Below are positions 57,976-64,000 of a stretch of 64,000 bases of DNA, in pieces. The stretch lies in assembly GCF_003259745.1 (NCBI RefSeq), contig NZ_QLMC01000001.1, positions 992,001 through 1,056,000 on the forward strand. The letters run 5' to 3'. Every line of letters begins with the position of its first letter. Within the stretch, counting starts at the first letter, position 1. Below the pieces are notes generated by a model. It was not told the origin of the DNA. It made no database searches and saw only the letters and a program-made list of their open reading frames with translations. The position numbers and the translations under genes are program-made. This DNA comes from Larkinella arboricola. GTDB taxonomy: Bacteria > Bacteroidota > Bacteroidia > Cytophagales > Spirosomataceae.

Positions 57976-58432
57976 GAACGGGCGAAGCGGGTTGCATACT
58001 ACTTCCGGATCGTCGGTCTGAAGCGGCAGGCAGGGCAGTTTATTCCGTGAATAAGTCATCAAGGCAGGGGAATTACGGTTTTCGGATACGGTTTCTGAAG
58101 CCATTTGCTCTTATTCCGCGTGCATTTAGGGCGCTTATCGGTGGTCGGGAGAGTGCATCTTTCTTTTGTGCTAATATTGTACAGTGAATTGATATGAATG
58201 TATAAAAAACTTGGACTTGTTTATTATAATATTGTGATATAATTGAATGAAATGCATGATGTGTTCCATAATACTAAGGTGTACCGCCGATAGGGGCATG
58301 GTAAAGTGTATTATTTTAGTATGAACACGTGCGCCTGTTTCCGGGCTAAGCGTAAGACGGCATCCTGATCGCAGGCCCTGAGAATCCGAGCATACCTTCA
58401 CGTAGATTTTAAGACGTATACAAGTATCAGTT
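57976..58432. other. Intergenic region with AT-rich segment
   Basis: About 460 bp with a strongly AT-rich part at 58170-58270. A 76-codon minus-strand frame has no motif and is not supported. No RNA or repeat was recognised. Confidence 0.45.
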
Positions 58433-58819
58433 ATGCTTTCAACGAATGACCAACGACCGTATCGGGTAACCGGAGAAGATCAAATGGTCTGGCGGACCAT
58501 CGATTATCGGGCCGTTGCCCTACGGTTCTGCGAGTCATTGATAAAAGACAAAGCGGCCGCCGAAAGGCTGGTTAATGACGTTTTTGGTGAAATTGAGGAG
58601 AGCGGTCTGGCGCTGCAACCCGACTGGAAATTTAAAACTGGCCTTTTCCTGCGTCTGCGGGATCAATGTCTGATCCATCTGCGAACCGCTGACCGAAATG
58701 AGCTGATCCGGCAGACCTGCGCAGAAACCACTCACCAGAATAAGGAGCATAAAGCCTTTGACGGGCAGTACTTTAAAAAAGAAAAGTTACAGACCGCATC
58801 CATTGTGCGGCTTTTCTAA
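58433..58819 (+). CDS. Short protein resembling sigma-70 region 2 only
   Basis: A 128-aa cytoplasmic protein. The segment DYRAVALRFCESLIKDKAAAERLVNDVFGEIEE, followed by WKFKTGLFLRLRDQCLIHLR, resembles region 2 of ECF sigma factors of the Bacteroidota expansion group (helix, acidic VNDVF, then RNQCLNYLR-like end). Region 4, needed for -35 binding, is absent; the C-terminus is a short basic tail. No frameshift partner is evident downstream. It lies 163 bp upstream of a SusC gene, where ECF sigma genes often sit. It may be a degenerate sigma or a regulator; the homology is by eye. Confidence 0.55.
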   Translation: MLSTNDQRPYRVTGEDQMVWRTIDYRAVALRFCESLIKDKAAAERLVNDVFGEIEESGLALQPDWKFKTGLFLRLRDQCLIHLRTADRNELIRQTCAETTHQNKEHKAFDGQYFKKEKLQTASIVRLF

Positions 58820-58982
58820 AACCGTCAATCCTGACTGGTCAGCCTGATGTTCAGTAAATTCTGGCCTTTCCGCAAGTCACGGTGGAAAGCAAGGCCCATT
58901 GTAAGCAATCCAATTGTCAGCCTGAATTAATGTTCCGCATCAGCAGGTTGGCAATTCAGTCTAACCCTTCAATTAACCTTTT

Positions 58983-61900
58983 ATGAAAACAAAATCTACT
59001 GGTAGATTCCTCTTCCGCTGGACTCTGCTTTTTGCCGGCCTGATCGGTGTGTGTCGAAGTCCGGTCTGGTCTCAGAGCCCCGCCCGGCAAGTCGTTACGG
59101 GCAAAGTAACATCAACCGTTGACGGTGCTCCGCTGCCGGGTGTCAACATCGTTCTGAAAGGAACGCAGGTCGGCACGACCACTAACGGCGATGGCAAGTA
59201 TACGATTGATGTGAATGGTACGGCTCCCGCGCTGGTTTTCTCCTACATTGGTTTCAATACGCAGGAAATTCCCGTTGGCAGCCGCCAAACCGTCGATGTG
59301 AGCCTGACCGAAAATGTTTCGACGTTGCAGGAAGCCGTCGTGACGGCCCTGGGAATCAAGCGCGAAAAACGGTCCCTGGGCTATTCGGTGGGCAATGTCG
59401 AAAGCAAAGCCCTGACGGAAACGCCCCAGAACAACGTCCTGAACGCGCTGTCGGGCAAAGTGGCCGGGGTGCAGATTTCGCAGATGGGTGGGGGCGCGGG
59501 GTCGTCGGTGAGCATGGTCATCCGCGGTGCCAACTCCCTGAATGGCGACAACCAGCCGTTGTTTGTCATTGACGGCGTTCCGGTCGCCAACAAGCTCAAT
59601 AACGGGTTCGGGGGCGCTGACATGGGGAATCCCATTTCCGATATTAACCCGAACGATATTGCCAATGTGTCCGTCCTGAAAGGCCCCAGTGCCGCAGCCC
59701 TGTATGGCTCACGGGCCGGTAACGGGGTTGTGCTGATCACGACAAAATCCGGCGCGGGAGGAAAAAGAGGCATTGGCGTGTCGCTGAACACCGCCATGGT
59801 GGCCGACGTTCCGTTGCAGTATGTGGCGGTTCAGAACAAATTCGGATCGGGTAAAACCGGTGCGCACGTTCTGGAGGAGCAGGAAAATGAAAGCTGGGGC
59901 GCTGCACTCGACAAAGGCGAACAATGGGCCTTGTGGAACAGCAATGGACAAAAAGTGCCCCTGGTTTCTTACCCCAACCGTTTCAAGGATTTTTTCCAGA
60001 CCGGAATCACCAACACGAACAACATTTCGGTTAACGGTAATTACGACAAGGGAAACTTCCGGCTGTCGCTCGGGAACATGACCAATACCGGCATCATTCC
60101 GAACACGGATCTGTCGCGCCTGACGCTCGCCCTGAACACCACCTATAACCTGACCGACAAGCTGCGGGCGTCGGTGAATATGAACATCACCGAATCGGGT
60201 TCCAACAACCGGCCGATCATCGACCAAAGCCGCAATGACGTGGTTCGGAGTGTTTACGAAACCGGCTCGCAGGTAAACATCAACGATCTGCGCGACTACT
60301 GGCTTCCCGGTCAGGAGGGCATTGCGCAACGGAAATACAAGGACAAACAAAATAACCCGTTCTACCTGGTATACGAGAATCCTACCGGTTTTAAACGCGA
60401 CCGGGTGGTGAGCAAGATCCAGCTCGACTACGATATCACGAAGGAGTTTTCGATTACTGGGCGGTATTCCCGCGACTCGTATACCGAGATTCAGGAAGCT
60501 AAAAAGGCCTACAACAACTTCGAGGCTCTGAATGGTGCCTATCAGGTTTCCAACAACTACAACAAGGAAACCAACCTTGACCTGATTCTGAGCTACAAGA
60601 AAAGCTTTGGCGACGCCTGGAGCCTGAACGCCCTGGCCGGATTAAACCGGCTGGAGCAATACGGACGCAGTCTGGCGACTTCGGCCACCGCGCTGGTGGT
60701 ACCCGGCGTGTATAACATTTCCAATGGCGCTCCCGGAGCCGTTGCCTACAACAGCCTGCTGAACCGCAAGAAGCTGTACGGCGTGTACGGATCGGCGTCT
60801 ATCGGGTTTAAGGACATGGTTTACCTTGATCTGACTGCGCGTAACGACTGGACCAGCACCCTGCCGAAAGGAAACAATTCCTATTTCTATCCGTCCGCTT
60901 CGCTCAGCGTGATCGCTTCGGAAATGATCGAAATGCCGCGTTGGGTAAACTTCGCCAAACTCCGGGCGGGCTATGCGCAGGTGGGGAATGACGTAGCGCC
61001 TTATGCCTACAGCCGTATTTACCAGACCGCCCTCGACTGGGGCGCTGCCAAAAGCATGTACATGGGTGGTACGCTCACCAACCCGAACCTGAAACCGGAA
61101 ATTGCTACATCGACCGAAATCGGTGTTGACCTGAAATTTCTGAACAACCGGCTGGGACTGGATGCGACCTACTATCAGCGGGGAAACAAAAACCAGGTTC
61201 TGTCGATCGTAACGCCCATTGAATCCGGAGCCAACACCAAGCAGATCAACGCCGGACTGGTGGAAAGCAAAGGCTTTGAGCTGGCCCTGTACACGACGCC
61301 CATCAAAACGCAGGACTTTAGCTGGGACATGAACTTCACCCTGACCCGAAACCGCACGTACATCACCCGGCTGGCGGACGGCATCAAGTACTTCTCGTTT
61401 GCGTCCTACTCCGGCGCTGAAGTACGGACGTACGAAGGCGGTCAGGTGGGCGACATCTACGCGGCCCCGATCCTGAAGGTGAAAGATACCAGTTCACCGT
61501 ACTACGGTTATCCGATCGTGACCAGCGGAGGGCTTTACCAGACCGACAACGATGTGAACAACCTGAAAAAGATCGGAAACTTCAACCACCAGTTTCTGAT
61601 GGGCGTTCAACCCTCAATCACGTATAAAAATATAACGGTATTTGCCAATGTGGACTGGCGTCTTGGTGGGTCGTTCTACTCCAATACGATGATGTTCCTG
61701 GGCAATAATGGGCAGTTGGAAGAAACCCTGACCGGCGAAAGCTACGATCCGAACCGGAGCCTGGCCGAGCAGATCAAAGAAAATCCGGACAAATACCTGG
61801 GTAGCTGGGTGGGCGGCCGCAATGCCGAATACCACGGTTTTGCCTGGCCGGAAGGAAGTGTGGAAGCGGGAAGACGGGTGCAGGATGCCAGCCTGAACCC

Positions 61901-62297
61901 CGGTGTTGTCGCCACCAAAGATGCCAACGGCAATACGGTTTATACCGAAAACCTGGGCGGCCCCGGCAGCAAATGGCTGGACCCCTTCAGCGCCTACCGC
62001 TACGCCAACCGTCCGTTTGCGGAAAAGAACATGTACAGTGCCACGTACGTGAAAGTGAGAGAAGTTTCGATTACCTACCGTCTGCCCAAAGCCTTCGTAA
62101 ACCGCCTGCATTTGCAGAATGCATCGGTTGGCTTCGTCGCGAACAACCTCTTCATGTGGACGGCAGCCGGTATTAAAGGACTGGATCCCGAGCGCGCTTT
62201 CCGGCCCAACGGTGCAGGCTGGTCGCAGGGCGTGGAGTATTACAACGTACTGCCTTTCACGGGTTCGTTCGGGGCTAAATTGAATGTGGACTTTTAA
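58983..62297 (+). CDS. SusC/RagA-family TonB-linked outer membrane transporter (second pair)
   Basis: A 1104-aa outer membrane transporter. It has a signal peptide, a carboxypeptidase-regulatory-like domain (VTGKVTSTVDGAPLPGVNIV), the conserved VSTLQEAVVTALGIKR segment, a plug domain (SMVIRGANSLNG, LFVIDGVPV, VSVLKGPSAAALYGSRAGNG) and a 22-strand barrel region ending in FGAKLNVDF. Twelve bp separate its stop from the SusD-like ATG. The substrate is unknown. Confidence 0.95.
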   Translation: MKTKSTGRFLFRWTLLFAGLIGVCRSPVWSQSPARQVVTGKVTSTVDGAPLPGVNIVLKGTQVGTTTNGDGKYTIDVNGTAPALVFSYIGFNTQEIPVGSRQTVDVSLTENVSTLQEAVVTALGIKREKRSLGYSVGNVESKALTETPQNNVLNALSGKVAGVQISQMGGGAGSSVSMVIRGANSLNGDNQPLFVIDGVPVANKLNNGFGGADMGNPISDINPNDIANVSVLKGPSAAALYGSRAGNGVVLITTKSGAGGKRGIGVSLNTAMVADVPLQYVAVQNKFGSGKTGAHVLEEQENESWGAALDKGEQWALWNSNGQKVPLVSYPNRFKDFFQTGITNTNNISVNGNYDKGNFRLSLGNMTNTGIIPNTDLSRLTLALNTTYNLTDKLRASVNMNITESGSNNRPIIDQSRNDVVRSVYETGSQVNINDLRDYWLPGQEGIAQRKYKDKQNNPFYLVYENPTGFKRDRVVSKIQLDYDITKEFSITGRYSRDSYTEIQEAKKAYNNFEALNGAYQVSNNYNKETNLDLILSYKKSFGDAWSLNALAGLNRLEQYGRSLATSATALVVPGVYNISNGAPGAVAYNSLLNRKKLYGVYGSASIGFKDMVYLDLTARNDWTSTLPKGNNSYFYPSASLSVIASEMIEMPRWVNFAKLRAGYAQVGNDVAPYAYSRIYQTALDWGAAKSMYMGGTLTNPNLKPEIATSTEIGVDLKFLNNRLGLDATYYQRGNKNQVLSIVTPIESGANTKQINAGLVESKGFELALYTTPIKTQDFSWDMNFTLTRNRTYITRLADGIKYFSFASYSGAEVRTYEGGQVGDIYAAPILKVKDTSSPYYGYPIVTSGGLYQTDNDVNNLKKIGNFNHQFLMGVQPSITYKNITVFANVDWRLGGSFYSNTMMFLGNNGQLEETLTGESYDPNRSLAEQIKENPDKYLGSWVGGRNAEYHGFAWPEGSVEAGRRVQDASLNPGVVATKDANGNTVYTENLGGPGSKWLDPFSAYRYANRPFAEKNMYSATYVKVREVSITYRLPKAFVNRLHLQNASVGFVANNLFMWTAAGIKGLDPERAFRPNGAGWSQGVEYYNVLPFTGSFGAKLNVDF

Positions 62298-62309
62298 TTG
62301 GAAGTGAAA

Positions 62310-63986
62310 ATGAATACGATAAAAGCATTGCGAATTCCCCTGCTGGCAGTGATGTGTCTATGGCTATCGGCCTGTAAGGAGGACCTTACCGAGATCAACC
62401 AGAATCCCAACAGTCCTGAAAATGTGTCGTCCAACTACATCCTGACCTATTCGCTGGTCAATAGCGGGAAGCTGGTCTTCAATCTCGGTAGAGACGGCTC
62501 CAAGATCGCGGCTGCCATGCAGTACATGCAGGCGGGAACCAACGAAGGGGCCGCCGAGAAGAATCAGTATGCCTGGGTGCAGGATGGCTGGGGCGGCTAC
62601 TACGACATCCTGCGGAACGTGCAGATCATTTATGACAACGGCGTGCGGGATGACAACAAGCTCTTCCAGGGCATCGGGCTGACCATGAAGTCCATGCTCT
62701 TCGGCTTGCTGACCGACCTGTATGGCGATATTCCGTACAGCGAGGCCCTGCAGGCCAGCACCGGGTCGTTTTTTCCAAAATACGACAAACAGGCCGATGT
62801 CTACAAAGGCATTCTCACCGACCTGAAACAGGCCGACCAACTGCTTCAGAACCTGACCGCCAGGGACGTGGTAAGTGCCACTTCCGACGTGATGTACAAG
62901 GGCGATGCGGCCAAATGGCGGAAGTTTGCCAATTCGCTGCGGCTGCGGTATGCCCTTCGACTGGCGGATAAAAAGGCGGAGATGGCGGCATTGGGGATCA
63001 ATCTGGAAACCGAGTTCAAGGAAGCGGCTGCCAGCGCATTTACCAGCAAGGCCGATGATGCCACCATTGCATTTCTGGGGACCAACTCCGACAACGCCCA
63101 GCCCGGTGGTCCGCTGGCGACGGCTACGCCCAACCGGCTGACCAAACCCGCCAAACCGCTCGTTGACAAGTTGCTTCAATTGAACGATCCCCGGTTGCAG
63201 CGCTGGGCCAATCCGGTACTGAGGAAATGGGATGCCAACGTGAAAACAGAAACCACGAAGTCGGTCACAAACCTGTTCGGGGAAACCTATTCCGTGGTGT
63301 ATGTTCCGAGCGTAGCTACAACTGCCGATACCAACCTTTACGTGGGCTTACCGGTCGGCCTTCCCATCACACAGGGCATCGTCTACAACAAGGGAAATGA
63401 CGTAGCGGTTTATCCCAATGAGCGGAATCCCTACATTTCCTTAACTCATGACCGGTATCGGAACAATAACGATCCCTATGTAGCGATGAATTTCATGAAT
63501 TACCCGGAGGTGGAGTTTATCCTGGCGGAGGCCGCCTTGCTGGGCGGATTCGGCGCCACGGATGCGGAAGATCACTACAAAAAAGCCGTCCAGGCGTCGA
63601 TGGACAAAGAAGGGGCGTTGGCAGCCACCGGCTTTAAATTTGATACGTACTATGCGCAACCCGGGGTAAACTACGCGAGCGCGGCCAACAAGCAGGAACG
63701 GATTTTAGAGCAAAAATGGATTTCGTCCTGGTTTAGTATCCAGTCCTGGTTCGACTGGCGACGGACGGGTTATCCCGCGCTCAAAACCGGCCCGGTGGCG
63801 CAGTTTGGCGCGGCCCTGCCGATCCGTTATATGTATCCCACGCCCAACCTGGACCCCAAATACATCGCGAATTATAATGAGGCTGTAGAAAGGCTGGGCA
63901 ATACCAACTTTATTCCATCCGGCCAGAGCAAGGATCACCACTACGCCAAAATGTGGCTTGTACAGGGAACCTCAAAACCCTGGTGA
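62310..63986 (+). CDS. SusD/RagB-like surface lipoprotein (SusD-like_2), second pair
   Basis: A 558-aa lipoprotein that pairs with the SusC just upstream. The ATG at 62310 is used; the frame reaches a TTG at 62298 immediately after the SusC stop. The lipoprotein signal ends in LSACKED. NQNPNSPENVSSNYILTYSL, GLLTDLYGDIPYSEALQAS and the C-terminal KWISSWFSIQSWFDWRRTGYP are characteristic of the family. The window ends 14 bp after the stop, so further genes of the locus are not visible. Confidence 0.93.
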   Translation: MNTIKALRIPLLAVMCLWLSACKEDLTEINQNPNSPENVSSNYILTYSLVNSGKLVFNLGRDGSKIAAAMQYMQAGTNEGAAEKNQYAWVQDGWGGYYDILRNVQIIYDNGVRDDNKLFQGIGLTMKSMLFGLLTDLYGDIPYSEALQASTGSFFPKYDKQADVYKGILTDLKQADQLLQNLTARDVVSATSDVMYKGDAAKWRKFANSLRLRYALRLADKKAEMAALGINLETEFKEAAASAFTSKADDATIAFLGTNSDNAQPGGPLATATPNRLTKPAKPLVDKLLQLNDPRLQRWANPVLRKWDANVKTETTKSVTNLFGETYSVVYVPSVATTADTNLYVGLPVGLPITQGIVYNKGNDVAVYPNERNPYISLTHDRYRNNNDPYVAMNFMNYPEVEFILAEAALLGGFGATDAEDHYKKAVQASMDKEGALAATGFKFDTYYAQPGVNYASAANKQERILEQKWISSWFSIQSWFDWRRTGYPALKTGPVAQFGAALPIRYMYPTPNLDPKYIANYNEAVERLGNTNFIPSGQSKDHHYAKMWLVQGTSKPW

Positions 63987-64000
63987 AAACCTGTAATCGT

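Noticed and set aside
58171-58401. A 76-codon minus-strand frame in the AT-rich gap
   Set aside because: No signal, domain or conserved pattern, and AT-rich sequence readily yields such frames.

Overview
The window looks like chromosomal DNA from a member of the Bacteroidota, most likely the Cytophagales (Spirosomataceae-like). Evidence: two SusC/SusD-type outer membrane uptake pairs, many SPI-type lipoproteins and outer membrane barrels, a YpdA-type bacillithiol reductase, GC content that is high for the phylum (estimated by eye), a general lack of Shine-Dalgarno sequences, and promoters of the Bacteroidota TTG-N19-TAnnTTTG type. I saw no rRNA, tRNA, CRISPR array, insertion sequence or prophage.

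Layout. 1-7 kb: msrA, an outer membrane protein, a CusR/CusS-like two-component pair followed by a small secreted protein whose promoter carries four 11-bp CTAAY repeats, a beta-carbonic anhydrase, a small basic protein, a gene-free 730-bp stretch and a small barrel protein. 7-20 kb: prolyl oligopeptidase, a SusC/SusD pair, a large Reg_prop/Y_Y_Y histidine kinase, a ModE-like regulator and two exported ferritin-like proteins. 20-29 kb: GH78 rhamnosidase, YpdA diverging from KefF-KefC (thiol redox and K+ efflux), and PriA. 29-33 kb: the most unusual part, a WYL regulator diverging from a bacterial WGR-PARP operon with two copies of an unrecognised small protein family and two further small ORFs. 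33-41 kb: a SelA-like PLP enzyme, GntR regulator and BNR protein (a probable sugar locus), an ars operon without an efflux pump, an acyltransferase and a methyltransferase. 41-54 kb: NhaA, an ABC exporter, a KefB-type antiporter, an SPL-family radical SAM enzyme, a rhodanese-thioredoxin fusion, a five-PAS kinase and a secreted amidohydrolase. 54-64 kb: a secreted BNR protein with metal-binding motifs, an AraC-regulated pair of short-chain dehydrogenases, a truncated sigma-like protein and a second SusC/SusD pair.

The best candidate for an undescribed system is 28.9-32.9 kb. A PARP with a complete H-Y-E triad is co-transcribed with a small protein (X2) and a 91-aa protein. A second unit encodes a paralogue of X2 (X1) and a hidden 59-aa hydrophobic ORF. 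Both units are preceded by the same 15-bp inverted repeat, CGTAATCTTTTTACG on the + strand, exactly 12 bp from a CAnnTTTG element. A WYL regulator is transcribed divergently. This looks like one regulon, possibly for DNA damage or phage response; the function is inference.

Other regulatory logic visible in the sequence: an ArsR operator overlapping the -33 element of a consensus promoter with an apparently leaderless start, a duplicated 12-mer at the AraC/SDR genes, a GntR-type palindrome, and an orphan terminator lying between two divergent genes that suggests an unannotated small RNA.
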